Positions 8,806-18,308 of a stretch of DNA of 64,000 nucleotides are shown piece after piece. This DNA is from Dermatophilaceae bacterium Soc4.6. Its GTDB lineage: Bacteria > Actinomycetota > Actinomycetes > Actinomycetales > Dermatophilaceae. Within the stretch, counting starts at the first letter, position 1. Every line of letters begins with the position of its first letter. The position numbers and the translations under genes were made by a program. The notes under the pieces were generated by a model. That model was not told the origin of the DNA, searched no databases, and saw only the letters and a list, made by a program, of their open reading frames with translations. The DNA is taken from contig JAZGVH010000002.1 in NCBI GenBank assembly GCA_039889245.1, positions 4,092,001 to 4,156,000 on the forward strand, in the 5' to 3' direction.

Positions 8806-10062
8806 GTGAGCGGGGTCGAGCGCGCACGCGAGCCGGGGGAGCGCCCAGGCTACGACGTGCGCGACCAGGAGCGGTGGGTCTCCGAGGACCCTGCGCACAA
8901 GCGTGCCGACCGTGACGACTTCGCCCGCGACCGCGCCCGGCTGATCCACTCCGCCAGCCTGCGCCGCCTCTCGGCCAAGACCCAGGTGGTGCAGCCCACG
9001 AGCAGCGACTTCGCCCGCAACCGGCTCACCCACAGCCTCGAGGTCGCCCAGATCGGGCGCGAGTTCGGGGCCGCCCTCGGCTGCGACGCCGACGTCGTCG
9101 ACACCGCCTGCCTGGCCCACGACCTCGGCCACCCGCCGTTCGGCCACAACGGCGAGACGGCGCTCGCGGCCGTCGCGCAGACCATCGGCGGCTTCGAGGG
9201 CAACGCCCAGACCCTGCGGGTGCTCACACGGCTCGAGGCCAAGCGCTTCCACCCCGACGGCCGCTCGGCCGGGCTCAACCTGACCCGGGCCAGCCTCGAC
9301 GCGGCCACGAAGTACCCCTGGCCGCGCAGCCCGGCCACCCCCAAGTTCGGCGTGTATGCGGCCGACCTGTCGGTCTACGAGTGGTTCCGTGACGGCGTGC
9401 CCGACGGGGCGCGGTGCCTCGAGGCCGAGGTCATGGACTGGGCCGATGACGTCGCCTACTCCGTGCACGACGTCGAGGACGCCATCGCCTCGGGGCGCGT
9501 CGACCCGCGGGTGCTGCACAGTCGCGACGAGATGACGGTGGTGCACGACGTTGCCCGCGCTGCCTACGCCCCCGACCTCGAGGCCGGGTTCCTCGCCGAG
9601 GCGCTGCAGCGGCTGCTGGCGACCGGCGTCGTCCCGGGCAGCTTCACCGGGTCGCGGGTCGATCTCGCCGCGGTCAAGGACATGACCAGCCGGCTCGTCG
9701 GGCGCTTCGTGCTGATCGTCGAGCAGGCCACCCGCGCCAAGCACGGCGACGGGGTGCTCACCCGGTACGCCGCCGACCTGGTCGTGCCGGACGAGGTGCG
9801 GGCCGAGTGCTCGGTGCTCAAGGCGGTGGCCGCACACTTCGTGATGAATGCCTCCGAGCGGGTCTCGGTGATGCAGGAGCAGCGCGACATGGTGGTGGCC
9901 CTGTGCGCGGCCTTCGGCGACGACCCCAGCCGGCTCGACCCCGAGCTGCGCGCCGACTTCGAGGGCTCGGTCGACGACGACGAGCGCCTGCGGGTGGTCG
10001 TCGACCAGGTCGCCTCGCTCACGGACCGCCGCGCCATCCAGCTGGCCCGGGTCTGGTCCTGA
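8806..10062 (+). CDS. dgt: Deoxyguanosinetriphosphate triphosphohydrolase (dGTPase-like, HD domain)
   Basis: This 418-residue HD-superfamily enzyme hydrolyses dNTPs to the nucleoside and triphosphate. Metal-binding motifs are present: HSLEVAQIGREFG, the HD dyad in CLAHDLGHPPFGHNGE (His/Asp near 105-106), and EVMDWADDVAYSVHDVEDA. The start is taken at GTG 8806. It sits upstream of dnaG, a frequent actinobacterial arrangement that couples dNTP control and priming. Length fits the short actinobacterial Dgt type. Confidence 0.93.
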   Translation: MSGVERAREPGERPGYDVRDQERWVSEDPAHKRADRDDFARDRARLIHSASLRRLSAKTQVVQPTSSDFARNRLTHSLEVAQIGREFGAALGCDADVVDTACLAHDLGHPPFGHNGETALAAVAQTIGGFEGNAQTLRVLTRLEAKRFHPDGRSAGLNLTRASLDAATKYPWPRSPATPKFGVYAADLSVYEWFRDGVPDGARCLEAEVMDWADDVAYSVHDVEDAIASGRVDPRVLHSRDEMTVVHDVARAAYAPDLEAGFLAEALQRLLATGVVPGSFTGSRVDLAAVKDMTSRLVGRFVLIVEQATRAKHGDGVLTRYAADLVVPDEVRAECSVLKAVAAHFVMNASERVSVMQEQRDMVVALCAAFGDDPSRLDPELRADFEGSVDDDERLRVVVDQVASLTDRRAIQLARVWS

Positions 10063-10072
10063 CCCGTCCTGA

Positions 10073-10155
10073 CGGCATACGCCTGCACGTGAAGGAGGAT
10101 GCGGGAGCCTGCCGCCAGATCGCGCGCACACGGCTTCAGGTGAAGGCGTATGCGG
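10073..10155. repeat. Interrupted inverted repeat between dgt and dnaG
   Basis: Arms at 10073-10094 and 10134-10155 (22 nt each) are inverted copies matching at about 18 of 22 positions, separated by 39 nt. Each arm contains the GCATACG / CGTATGC word also found in the palindrome at 18309-18337. It could form a stem-loop in the dgt mRNA 3' end. No U-tract follows, so it is not a standard terminator. Confidence 0.5.
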
Positions 10156-10220
10156 CCCGCCCGCCCGCCCGCCGCCGGACCCGCCACCTAGACTGACGAC
10201 GGAGGAGAAGGAGGCGGCTC

Positions 10221-12170
10221 GTGGCGGGACGGATCAAGGCGGAGGACGTCGCCGTCGTCAAGGACCGCGCCAACATCGAGGACGTCGTGCGTGAGCACGT
10301 GACCCTCCGCCCGGCCGGCCCGGGCTCGATGAAGGGCCTGTGCCCCTTCCACGACGAGAAGTCGCCGTCGTTCAACGTGCGCCCGGCCGTCGGCGCCTAC
10401 CACTGCTTCGGCTGCGGTGAGGGGGGCGACGTCATCTCCTTCGTGCAGAAGGTCGAGCACCTGACCTTCGCCGAGGCCGTCGAGCGGCTCGCGCAGAAGA
10501 ACGGCATCGAGCTGCACTACGAGGAGGGCGGTGGACCTGCCCGCGACGAGGGCTCGCTCGGCCGCCGCTCCCGCCTGCTCGAGGCGCACCGCGTCGCCGA
10601 GGACTACTACACCGCGCAGCTGCTCGACCCGGCCAACGCGCTGGCCCGCACCGGCCGCGACTTCCTGCGCGAGCGCGGCTTCGACAGCGACGCCGTGCGC
10701 CTCTTCGGGGTCGGCTTCGCCCCCCGCGGCGGCGAGGACCTCACCCGCCACCTGCGCGGCAAGGGCTTCACCGACGACGAGATCGTCACCGGCGGGCTCT
10801 CCGGCCGCGGAGCCCGGGGCCTCTACGACCGCTTCCGGGGCCGCCTGGTCTGGCCGATCCGCGACATCACCGGCGACACGGTCGGCTTCGGGGCCCGTCG
10901 GCTCTTCGAGGACGACCGCATCGAGGCGAAGTACCTCAACACCTCCGAGACGCCGATCTACAAGAAGTCCACCGTGCTCTACGGCCTCGACCTGGCCAAG
11001 AAGGCCGTCGCCCGCGACCGCACCGCGGTCATCGTCGAGGGCTACACCGACGTCATGGCCTGCCACCTGTCGGGCGTCGAGACCGCCGTCGCCACCTGCG
11101 GCACCGCCTTCGGCCTCGACCACATCAAGGTGCTGCGCCGCATCATGCGCGACGAGGCCGACCTCGCCCCGGCCCGGGTCGTCTTTACCTTCGACGGCGA
11201 CGCGGCCGGCCAGAAGGCGGCCATGCGCGCGTTCGGTGAGGACCAGCGCTGGGCCTCGCAGTCGTTCGTCGCGGTCGAGCCGTCCGGCAAGGACCCGTGT
11301 GAGCTGCGCCAGTCCGACGGACCCCTCGCCGTGCGCGGGCTCGTCGACGACGCCGTGCCGATGTTCGAGTTCGCCGTACGCACCACCCTGCGCCGCTTCG
11401 ACCTCGAGACCGCCGAGGGCCGCATCCAGGCCATGCGGGCTGCCGCCCCCATCGTCGCGAGCATCCGCGACCACTCCCTGCGCCCCGAGTACGCCCGCGT
11501 GCTCGCCGGGCTGCTGGGGCTCGAGGTCGAGCAGGTGACCGGCGAGGTCAACCGCGCCGTGAAGGCCGGGGTCAAGCCGTCGTACGACGACTCCCGCGAC
11601 CAGCGGTCGGGTGAGCCGGCGGAGGCCACCCTCGAGCCCTCGGCCGACGAGCTCGCCGGCGCCGTGCCCCGGCCCGACCTGCGCGACCCCGTCGTGATGC
11701 TCGAGCGCCAACTGCTCCAGCTCGTGCTGCAGTTCCCCTCGCTCATCGGCCAGGACGACCTCGCGGGCATCGACTCCACGGCGTTCTCGGCACCGGCCCA
11801 CCGGGCGGTCTTCGACGGCGTCGAGGGAGCCGGCCTCCTGCCGCGCGACCTGTCGTCGGCAGCCTGGACCGACCGGGTGACCCAGGCGGCCCCCCAGGCC
11901 GTGCACGCGCTCGTGTCCGAGCTCGCCGTTGCTCCGCTTCCGGTGACGATGGACCGCACCACCGGCATGCCGAGCCGCCGGTATGCCGCCTCGCTCAGCA
12001 TGCGGCTGCGCGAGATGACCCTGACTCGCAAGATCTCCGACGCCCTCAGTGCCCTGCGGCGCCTCGATGCCTCCGGCGAGGGTGACCCGGCCCGGGCGCG
12101 CGAGCTCAGCGTCGAGCTCTCGGCGCTCCAGCGCGAGCGCGTCGACCTGCAGACCCAAGAGGAGACCTGA
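10221..12170 (+). CDS. dnaG: DNA primase DnaG
   Basis: This 649-residue replication primase synthesises RNA primers at the fork with the DnaB helicase. It has an N-terminal CHC2 zinc-binding domain (CPFHDEKSPSF followed by YHCFGCGEGGD, about 39-70) and a catalytic Toprim domain with VIVEGYTDVMACH (Glu near 273) and the metal-binding FTFDGDAAGQKAA (about 323-334). A C-terminal helicase-interaction region follows. The start is GTG 10221 behind a strong ribosome-binding site (GGAGGAGAAGGAGG, 10200-10213). One base separates its stop from the next gene. Confidence 0.96.
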   Translation: MAGRIKAEDVAVVKDRANIEDVVREHVTLRPAGPGSMKGLCPFHDEKSPSFNVRPAVGAYHCFGCGEGGDVISFVQKVEHLTFAEAVERLAQKNGIELHYEEGGGPARDEGSLGRRSRLLEAHRVAEDYYTAQLLDPANALARTGRDFLRERGFDSDAVRLFGVGFAPRGGEDLTRHLRGKGFTDDEIVTGGLSGRGARGLYDRFRGRLVWPIRDITGDTVGFGARRLFEDDRIEAKYLNTSETPIYKKSTVLYGLDLAKKAVARDRTAVIVEGYTDVMACHLSGVETAVATCGTAFGLDHIKVLRRIMRDEADLAPARVVFTFDGDAAGQKAAMRAFGEDQRWASQSFVAVEPSGKDPCELRQSDGPLAVRGLVDDAVPMFEFAVRTTLRRFDLETAEGRIQAMRAAAPIVASIRDHSLRPEYARVLAGLLGLEVEQVTGEVNRAVKAGVKPSYDDSRDQRSGEPAEATLEPSADELAGAVPRPDLRDPVVMLERQLLQLVLQFPSLIGQDDLAGIDSTAFSAPAHRAVFDGVEGAGLLPRDLSSAAWTDRVTQAAPQAVHALVSELAVAPLPVTMDRTTGMPSRRYAASLSMRLREMTLTRKISDALSALRRLDASGEGDPARARELSVELSALQRERVDLQTQEET

Positions 12171-12171
12171 C

Positions 12172-12753
12172 ATGCCACCCCCGTCCCTGCCGACCCGACT
12201 GACCCGGCTGCTGCCCGGCTCGAGCCGCGGCATCCCCGAGCTGCCCGCCCAGGTGCGCGGCGCGCTCGACCTCCAGGCGCACGAGAAGGTCCTGGCGGCC
12301 GCGCGGGACACCGACACCGGTGCCTGGCTGCTCGCCACGACGTATGCGGTGGCCCTGGTCGACCCGTCGGCCGTCACCGAGGACGGACAGCTCGCCGTGA
12401 CGTGGCGGCGCCCGTGGCACGAGGTCGACCGGGGCACCTGGGCCCGCGAGAGCAGCCAGCTCACCATCACCTGGGCCGCGTCGTCGGCGCGCCCGGGCCA
12501 GTGGCGTCTCGGTGAGGAGGCGCTCTTCCTCCAGGTGCTGCGCGAGCGCGTGCAGGCCAGCGTCGTGCTGGCCCAGGACCTGCGCCTCGCAGGGCGCCGG
12601 ACGGGCCGGGCGGTCATCCGTCAGGACCTCACCACCGGCGACCTGGTCGAGCAGGTCGTGCTCGGCCGCGGGGTCCGTGAGGACGCCGAGACCGAGGCGG
12701 CTGCCACCGTGGCCCTGGCGTGGCTGCGCGAGCAGGTCGGGATGCCGGGCTGA
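12172..12753 (+). CDS. Conserved hypothetical protein downstream of dnaG
   Basis: This 193-residue protein begins two bases after the dnaG stop, so it is very probably cotranscribed. It has no signal peptide or membrane segment. The sequence looks like a beta-rich PH-like domain (HEKVLAAARDTDTGAWLLAT, VTWRRPWHEVDRGTW) followed by an alpha-helical tail (AAATVALAWLREQVG). I recognise it only as a conserved actinobacterial neighbour of dnaG. An earlier in-frame start inside dnaG is possible but has no ribosome-binding site and would overlap by more than 120 bases. Confidence 0.8.
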   Translation: MPPPSLPTRLTRLLPGSSRGIPELPAQVRGALDLQAHEKVLAAARDTDTGAWLLATTYAVALVDPSAVTEDGQLAVTWRRPWHEVDRGTWARESSQLTITWAASSARPGQWRLGEEALFLQVLRERVQASVVLAQDLRLAGRRTGRAVIRQDLTTGDLVEQVVLGRGVREDAETEAAATVALAWLREQVGMPG

Positions 12754-12868
12754 ACCGCGGGCCTGCACGGTCGGGAGGCCGTTTTCTCCCCGGCGGCCGA
12801 CCTTTGCTATTGTTGCCCGGCGCACCACAGCGGGCTCACCGGCTCGGTCTGTGCCGCTCGAGCAGCAT

Positions 12869-12941
12869 TCCCCTGTAGCTCAATTGGCAGAGCAGCCGAC
12901 TGTTAATCGGCAGGTTACTGGTTCGAGTCCAGTCGGGGGAG
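12869..12941 (+). tRNA. tRNA-Asn (GUU)
   Basis: A complete 73-nt cloverleaf. The acceptor stem TCCCCTG pairs with CGGGGGA (one G-U pair), the anticodon loop CTGTTAA gives anticodon GUU, the T-loop is TTCGAGT and the discriminator base is G. CCA is not encoded. A strong hairpin follows directly. Confidence 0.96.
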
Positions 12942-12946
12942 CGCAT

Positions 12947-12984
12947 GAAGGAGGGCGGCACCCCGAGTGGGGCCGCCCTCCTTC
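12947..12984. terminator. Bidirectional terminator between tRNA-Asn and gluD
   Basis: A perfect 13-bp stem (GAAGGAGGGCGGC at 12947-12959 with its complement at 12972-12984) encloses a short loop that can extend with CCCC/GGGG pairing. The following CTTCTTCTG is pyrimidine-rich. It lies between the convergent tRNA gene and the end of the glutamate transporter operon. Confidence 0.8.
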
Positions 12985-13000
12985 TTCTGCGCCTGGTGCC

Positions 13001-13915
13001 CTAGCGAGCGCCGAGCCGTGGCTCGTCGGCCTCGAGCACGGCGGTCTCCACCGCGAGCGACGGCGGGCCGGCGGCCCCACCGGTCACCGCGCCCCCGCCA
13101 CCACCGTGCGAGCGGCGCATGCGCTGCTCCACCCGGCCGGCGATGACGGTCAGCGTGTAGTTGATGCCGATGTAGATCACGGCGATGACGATCATGGCCG
13201 GCACGATGTTCGACCAGTTGGACCCGATCCGCTGGTAGTTCGTCAGCAGCTCGGGATAGAGCACGATGTTGCCGAGGGCCGTGTCCTTGAGCACGACCAC
13301 CAGCTGACCGACCAGGGCCGGCAGCATGGCGGTGATGGCCTGCGGGAGCTGGATGCGCTGCAGCGTCTGCCACGGGGTCAGCCCGATCGACAGACCGGCC
13401 TCCCGCTGCCCGGACGGCAGGCTGGAGACCCCTGAGCGCAGCAGCTCGGCGATCACCGAGCCGTTGTAGAGCGTCAGGCCGGTGACCACCGCGGCGAGCG
13501 GGGAGATGTCACTGACGAAGACGTTGTTGTAGGTGAAGTACTGGAAGGCCGCGATCATCATCACGAGCACGGGGATGGACCGGAAGAGCTCGATGACCCC
13601 CGTGCAGAGCCACCGCACCGGGGCGATCTGCGACATCCGACCGATGCCGAAGAGCAGACCGAAGGCCCCCGCGAGCACCACCGAGATGGCGGCCGCCTTG
13701 AGGGTGTTGACTAGGCCGGGCAGGAGGTAGTCGACCCACATCGACGCGGTGAAGAAGGGCGTCCACTTGTCGGCCGCGAGGTTGCCCTTCTCTCCGAGCT
13801 TGTAGAGCGCGAAGGCCAGGAAGGCCAGGACCAGTACGGCGCCGACGGCGGCCAGCAGCCGGTGACGGGCCCGCGCGACCGGGCCCGGCGCGTCGAAGAG
13901 CACGATGTCGCTCAT
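13001..13915 (-). CDS. gluD: Amino-acid ABC transporter permease (GluD-like)
   Basis: This 304-residue HisM/GltK-family inner-membrane permease has membrane segments in LLAAVGAVLVLAFLAFALY, LVNTLKAAAISVVLAGAFG and AMIVIAVIYIGINYTLTVI, and the EAA loop EAGLSIGLTPWQTLQRIQLP that contacts the ATPase. The C-terminus is an extended hydrophilic, Gly-rich tail, as in corynebacterial GluD. Its start overlaps the gluC stop (ATGA). It is the last gene of the minus-strand operon gluA-gluB-gluC-gluD, which is predicted to import glutamate or related amino acids. Confidence 0.9.
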   Translation of the reverse strand: MSDIVLFDAPGPVARARHRLLAAVGAVLVLAFLAFALYKLGEKGNLAADKWTPFFTASMWVDYLLPGLVNTLKAAAISVVLAGAFGLLFGIGRMSQIAPVRWLCTGVIELFRSIPVLVMMIAAFQYFTYNNVFVSDISPLAAVVTGLTLYNGSVIAELLRSGVSSLPSGQREAGLSIGLTPWQTLQRIQLPQAITAMLPALVGQLVVVLKDTALGNIVLYPELLTNYQRIGSNWSNIVPAMIVIAVIYIGINYTLTVIAGRVEQRMRRSHGGGGGAVTGGAAGPPSLAVETAVLEADEPRLGAR

Positions 13916-14577
13916 CGCCGCACCCCCAGCCGGGCCGACAGGTGGCTCGTCAACAACCCCATCGGCAGGGTGATGACCACGAAGCCGACCGCCACGATGA
14001 GCACGATCACGACGAAGAGGTCGGGTCGGTCTTCCATCATCGTCTTCTGCAGGCCGCTGATCTCGGCCACGCCGATGGCCGTGGCCACCGTGGTGTTCTT
14101 CGTCAGGGCGATCAGGGTGTTGCCCAAGGGGGTGATGGCGCCCCGGATGGCCTGGGGCAGCAGCACGAGCGTGAGGCTCTGGCTGAAGGTCAGGCCGAGC
14201 GAGCGGGCCGCCTCGGCCTGCCCGGCGGGGACGGTGTTGACGCCGCTGCGCAGCGCCTCGCAGACGAAGGCCGCGTGGTAGACGGACAGCGCGATGACCG
14301 CCCAGATGAGGTTGTCGCGGCTGAAGCTCTCGCTGAAGCTGAAGCCGAGGTTGACGATCATCACGATGTTGGCGGCGATGATGATCAGCGTCAGCGGCGT
14401 GTTGCGCCAGATGTTGACGTAGAGCGCCCCGAGCTTCTGCAGCAACGGCACGGGCGAGACCCGCAGGATCACCACGACCACCCCGAGGATCGTCGCGCCG
14501 ATGGCGGAGAAGAACGTCAGCAGCAGCGTGACGCCAAAGGCCCCGAAGATCGGGTAGGCGGCGAAGAGGTCACCCAT
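13912..14577 (-). CDS. gluC: Amino-acid ABC transporter permease (GluC-like)
   Basis: This 221-residue permease is paired with GluD. It has hydrophobic segments (FGVTLLLTFFSAIGATILG, LTLIIIAANIVMIVNLGF) and the EAA motif EAARSLGLTFSQSLTLVLLP for contact with the ATPase. It lies 7 bp downstream of the binding-protein gene and overlaps gluD, consistent with one transcript. Polar amino-acid (glutamate-type) specificity is inferred from the operon. Confidence 0.9.
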   Translation of the reverse strand: MGDLFAAYPIFGAFGVTLLLTFFSAIGATILGVVVVILRVSPVPLLQKLGALYVNIWRNTPLTLIIIAANIVMIVNLGFSFSESFSRDNLIWAVIALSVYHAAFVCEALRSGVNTVPAGQAEAARSLGLTFSQSLTLVLLPQAIRGAITPLGNTLIALTKNTTVATAIGVAEISGLQKTMMEDRPDLFVVIVLIVAVGFVVITLPMGLLTSHLSARLGVRR

Positions 14578-14584
14578 GTGGTGC

Positions 14585-15418
14585 TCAGGAGCAGGCGGCG
14601 GGGGTGGGCGGGTTGCCCTCGCCCGGCTTGAAGCCGGCCGGGCCGAGCCACTTGTCGACCGACTTCTGCCACTCGCCGGACGAGATGAACTCCTTGATGG
14701 CGTCGTTGACCTGGTTGCAGAAGGCGGTGTCGCCCTTCTTCAGGCCCACGCCGTAGTTCTCGGTGGAGAAGGTCGTGCCGACGACCTTGAGCTTGCCCTT
14801 GTTCGCGTCCTGCGCGGCATACCCCGCGAGGATGGTGTTGTCGGTCGTCAGCGCGTCGACGCTGCCGGCCTTCAGGGCGTCGACGCACAGCGTGTAGGTG
14901 TTGTACTCCTGCAGGTTGATGCCGGGGTACTTGGCCTGCAGGTTGGAGGCTGAGGTCGAGCCCTTGACCGAGCAGAGCTTCTTGCCGGCGAGGGTGTCGG
15001 GCCCGGTGATGGCGGTGTCGTCGCTGCGCACGAGCAGGTCCTGGCCGGCGATGAAGTAGGGGCCGGCGAAGTCGACGTCGACCTTGCGCTTGTCGGTGAT
15101 GGAGTAGGTGCCGACGATGTACTTCACCTGACCGGTCTTGATCAGGCTCTCGCGCTGCGAGGAGATGGCCTCGACGAACTCGGGCGTGACGTTGATCTTC
15201 TTGGCGATGTAGTTGGCGACGTCGACGTCGAAACCCTCGTAGGTGGAGCCGCTCTTGAGCCCCATGTTGGGCTGGTCGAACTTGATGCCGACCTTGACCG
15301 TCTGGCCGCCTCCGGCGGTGCCTCCGGCGGTGCTGGCGGGCGAACCGCTGCCGCAGGCAGCGAGACCGCTCGCGCCGAGGGCCGTTATCGCGGCGAGGGT
15401 GATACGGGCGAGCTTCAT
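14585..15418 (-). CDS. gluB: Glutamate-type ABC transporter substrate-binding lipoprotein (GluB-like)
   Basis: This 277-residue lipoprotein has signal sequence ITLAAITALGASGLAAC with a lipidated Cys near residue 22. The SBP_bac_3 fold follows, with VGIKFDQPNMG, GFDVDVANYIAKKI, KYIVGTYSITDKRK and YGVGLKKGDTAFCNQVND. It captures an acidic or polar amino acid outside the membrane and passes it to GluCD. The gene lies 47 bp downstream of gluA. C-terminal residues PPTPAACS add an extra Cys of unknown role. Confidence 0.92.
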   Translation of the reverse strand: MKLARITLAAITALGASGLAACGSGSPASTAGGTAGGGQTVKVGIKFDQPNMGLKSGSTYEGFDVDVANYIAKKINVTPEFVEAISSQRESLIKTGQVKYIVGTYSITDKRKVDVDFAGPYFIAGQDLLVRSDDTAITGPDTLAGKKLCSVKGSTSASNLQAKYPGINLQEYNTYTLCVDALKAGSVDALTTDNTILAGYAAQDANKGKLKVVGTTFSTENYGVGLKKGDTAFCNQVNDAIKEFISSGEWQKSVDKWLGPAGFKPGEGNPPTPAACS

Positions 15419-15465
15419 GGATGTGCTCCTCGTGGTGTCAGGCGGGTGCTGGTGGAAGAAGATGG

Positions 15466-16221
15466 TCAGTGGGTGAGGATCTTGCCGAGGAAGTCCTTGG
15501 CCCGGTCGCTGCTCGGGTGCGTGAAGAACTGCTCGGGCTCTCCGGCCTCGACGATCTGTCCGTCGGCCATGAAGACCACGCGGTCAGCGGCCTTGCGGGC
15601 GAAGCCCATCTCGTGGGTGACGACGATCATGGTCATGCCCGAGCCGGCGAGCTCGACCATCACGTCGAGGACCTCGTTGATCATCTCGGGGTCGAGCGCC
15701 GAGGTCGGCTCGTCGAAGAGCATGACCTTCGGGTCCATGGCCAGGCTCCGGGCGATCGCGACCCGCTGCTGCTGGCCGCCCGAGAGCTGGGCGGGGTACT
15801 TCGAGGCCTGGTGGGCGATGCCGACGCGCTCGAGCAGCTCGGCGGCTCGCTGGTCGGCGTCGGCCTTCTGGCGACCGCGCACCTTGATGGGGCCGAGGGT
15901 GACGTTCTCGAGGATCGTCTTGTGCGCGAACAGGTTGAAGCTCTGGAAGACCATGCCGACGTCGGCCCGCAGCTGCGCCAGCGCCTTGCCCTCCTCGGGG
16001 AGAGCCACCCCGTCGATCGAGATCGCGCCGGTCTCGAACGTCTCGAGCCGGTTGATCGTGCGGCACAGGGTCGACTTGCCGGAGCCGGAGGGACCGAGGA
16101 CGACGACGACCTCACCCTTGCCGACGGTGAGGTCGATGTCTTGCAGGACGTGCAGGTCGCCGTAGTGCTTGTTGACGCCGGCGATCTCCACCATGGGCGT
16201 GCGCGAGGGTCCGTCAGTCAT
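15466..16221 (-). CDS. gluA: Amino-acid ABC transporter ATP-binding protein (GluA-like)
   Basis: This 251-residue ATPase of the polar amino-acid (GlnQ/HisP) class has Walker [10 protein letters not shown], signature [15 protein letters not shown], Walker B VMLFDEP and H-loop VVTHEMGFA. It is the first gene of the gluABCD operon and energises GluCD. The start is taken at ATG 16221; an internal Met about 9 codons in (MVEIAGVNK) is also possible. The divergent GH15 gene begins 124 bp away. Confidence 0.93.
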   Translation of the reverse strand: MTDGPSRTPMVEIAGVNKHYGDLHVLQDIDLTVGKGEVVVVLGPSGSGKSTLCRTINRLETFETGAISIDGVALPEEGKALAQLRADVGMVFQSFNLFAHKTILENVTLGPIKVRGRQKADADQRAAELLERVGIAHQASKYPAQLSGGQQQRVAIARSLAMDPKVMLFDEPTSALDPEMINEVLDVMVELAGSGMTMIVVTHEMGFARKAADRVVFMADGQIVEAGEPEQFFTHPSSDRAKDFLGKILTH

Positions 16222-16344
16222 TGACGCAACCTATACGGGCTCAGTGAATTTTGGGGATTCTCCCAGCCGGTTGTCACCCGATCGTGAGGGACGATTCAGC
16301 CCGGGGTGCTGGCCGCCAGCGGGTCGACCCGCCATCATCGGTGG

Positions 16345-18249
16345 ATGACCGCAGCCTCCCGCGCCTCCCGTCGTGACGGTGTCACCCTCGGCAGCTCCCG
16401 CACCGTGCCGATCGGCGACTACGGCTTCCTGTCCGACGGGGAGGTCACGGCACTCGTCGCCCCGGGTGGCTCGGTGGACTGGATGTGCCTGCCCCGCATC
16501 GACTCACCGAGCGTCTTCGGTGCGATCCTCGGCGGCCACGCGGGCAGCTTCCGCATTGCCCCCGCCGACACGCTCGTGCCCGCCGCCCGCCGCTACCTGC
16601 CCGGCACGATGATCCTCGAGACCTCGTGGGGCACGGGCAGCGGCTGGATCATCGTGTGCGACGCGCTGCTGATCGGGCCGTGGCGCGACGAGCACGAGCT
16701 GTCCCACACCCATCGCCGCACCCCGACCGACTACGACGCCGAGCAGGTGCTCCTGCGCACGATCAGCTGCGTCTCCGGCGACGTGCAGGTGGTCATGGAA
16801 TGCGAGCCGGCGCTCGACTACGGCCGTGAGAGCGTGCGGTGGGAGCACACCAAGGAGGGCTACCACCAGGCGCGGGCGACCGCGGGGGTCGGGGGGCTGC
16901 CCGAGCTCACCCTCACGACCGACATGCGGCTGGGCTTCGAGGGCGGTCAGGCCACCGCGCGCACCCTGCTCAAGGAGGGCGACGTGCGCTACGTCGCGCT
17001 CTCCTGGGGTGGCGAGGAGCCGCCGACTGACTATGCGGAGGCCCACAGCCGCATGGTCTGGACGGCCCACCACTGGCAGCACTGGCTGGCCCGCGGCCAC
17101 TTCCCCGACCACCCGTGGCGCAGCCAGCTCCAGCGCAGTGCCCTCACGCTCAAGGGCCTGACCTACGCCCCGACCGGCGCCATCGCGGCGGCGGCGACGA
17201 CGTCGCTGCCGGAGTCCCCGGGGGGAGGGCGCAACTACGACTACCGCTACACCTGGATCCGCGACGCGACCTTCGCCCTGTGGGCCATGCACTCCCTCGG
17301 CTTCGACTGGGAGGCCGTCGACTTCTTCTCCTTCATCGCCGACCTCGCCGAGCGCGACGAGGACCTGCAGATCATGTACGGCGTCGGGGGCGAGCGCGAC
17401 CTGTCGGAGATCGAGCTCGACCACTTGCCGGGCTACGCCAACTCGCGCCCGGTGCGCGTCGGCAACGCCGCGAGCACGCAGAGGCAGCACGACGTCTGGG
17501 GTGCCCTGCTCGACAGCGTCTACCTGCACTCCCGGGCGGCCGACCACCTCGACAGCCGGATCTGGCCGATCCTGGGCAACCAGGTCGGCGCCGCGTTGAA
17601 GCACTGGCGCGAGCCCGACGCCGGCATCTGGGAGGTGCGCGGCGAGCTGAAGCACTTCACGTCGAGCAAGATCATGTGCTGGGTCGCCGTCGACCGCGGG
17701 GCCAAGCTCGCCTCGATGATCGGCCGGTCCGCTGAGGCGGCGCTGTGGGAGGAGGCAGCCGAGGAGATCAAGCAGGACATCCTCGAGCACGGCGTCGACG
17801 AGCGCGGAGTGCTCATGCAGTTCTATGGCAGCACGGCGCTCGACGCCTCGCTCCTGCTTGCGCCGCTGATGCGGTTCCTGCCTCCGGACGACCCACGGAT
17901 CCGGGCCACCGTGCTCGCGATCGCCGACGAGCTCACGGTCGACGGGCTGGTTCTGCGCTACAAGGTCGACGAGACCGACGACGGCTTCACGGGGGAGGAG
18001 GGCTCCTTCACCATCTGCTCCTTCTGGCTGGTGTCGGCCCTGTCGGAGATCGGCGAGAAGGAGCGGGCCCGCAAGCTGTGCGCCAAGCTGCTCTCCTTCG
18101 CCGGTCCGCTCGAGCTCTACGCCGAGGAGATCGACCCCCACAACGGTCAGCACCTGGGCAACTTCCCGCAGGCGTTCACCCACCTCGCGCTGATCAACGC
18201 CGTGCTGCACTGCATCCGCGACGAGGAGGGCGGACGGTCACACCACTGA
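16345..18249 (+). CDS. Glycoside hydrolase family 15 protein (glucoamylase- or trehalase-like)
   Basis: This 634-residue cytoplasmic enzyme is predicted to cleave alpha-glucosidic bonds. An N-terminal beta-sandwich (about 1-280) starts with the family signature IGDYGFLSDGEVTALVAPGG. A C-terminal (alpha/alpha)6 barrel has NYDYRYTWIRDATFALWAMH, the putative general acid in GIWEVRGELKHF (near 428) and the general base in LYAEEIDPHNGQHLGNFPQ (near 595). Mycobacterial relatives of this architecture act on trehalose, so trehalase is as likely as glucoamylase. An in-frame GTG at 16306 exists, but ATG 16345 better fits the conserved N-terminus. Confidence 0.9.
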   Translation: MTAASRASRRDGVTLGSSRTVPIGDYGFLSDGEVTALVAPGGSVDWMCLPRIDSPSVFGAILGGHAGSFRIAPADTLVPAARRYLPGTMILETSWGTGSGWIIVCDALLIGPWRDEHELSHTHRRTPTDYDAEQVLLRTISCVSGDVQVVMECEPALDYGRESVRWEHTKEGYHQARATAGVGGLPELTLTTDMRLGFEGGQATARTLLKEGDVRYVALSWGGEEPPTDYAEAHSRMVWTAHHWQHWLARGHFPDHPWRSQLQRSALTLKGLTYAPTGAIAAAATTSLPESPGGGRNYDYRYTWIRDATFALWAMHSLGFDWEAVDFFSFIADLAERDEDLQIMYGVGGERDLSEIELDHLPGYANSRPVRVGNAASTQRQHDVWGALLDSVYLHSRAADHLDSRIWPILGNQVGAALKHWREPDAGIWEVRGELKHFTSSKIMCWVAVDRGAKLASMIGRSAEAALWEEAAEEIKQDILEHGVDERGVLMQFYGSTALDASLLLAPLMRFLPPDDPRIRATVLAIADELTVDGLVLRYKVDETDDGFTGEEGSFTICSFWLVSALSEIGEKERARKLCAKLLSFAGPLELYAEEIDPHNGQHLGNFPQAFTHLALINAVLHCIRDEEGGRSHH

Positions 18250-18308
18250 CGCCCGTCGCTCCTCCTGAGCCACCCGCGGGCGGGTAGGCTCTCCGCGGCG
18301 CCATGCTC

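Noticed and set aside
16504-18210. 568-codon minus-strand open frame opposite the GH15 gene
   Set aside because: The plus-strand frame has complete GH15 motifs; the minus frame has none.
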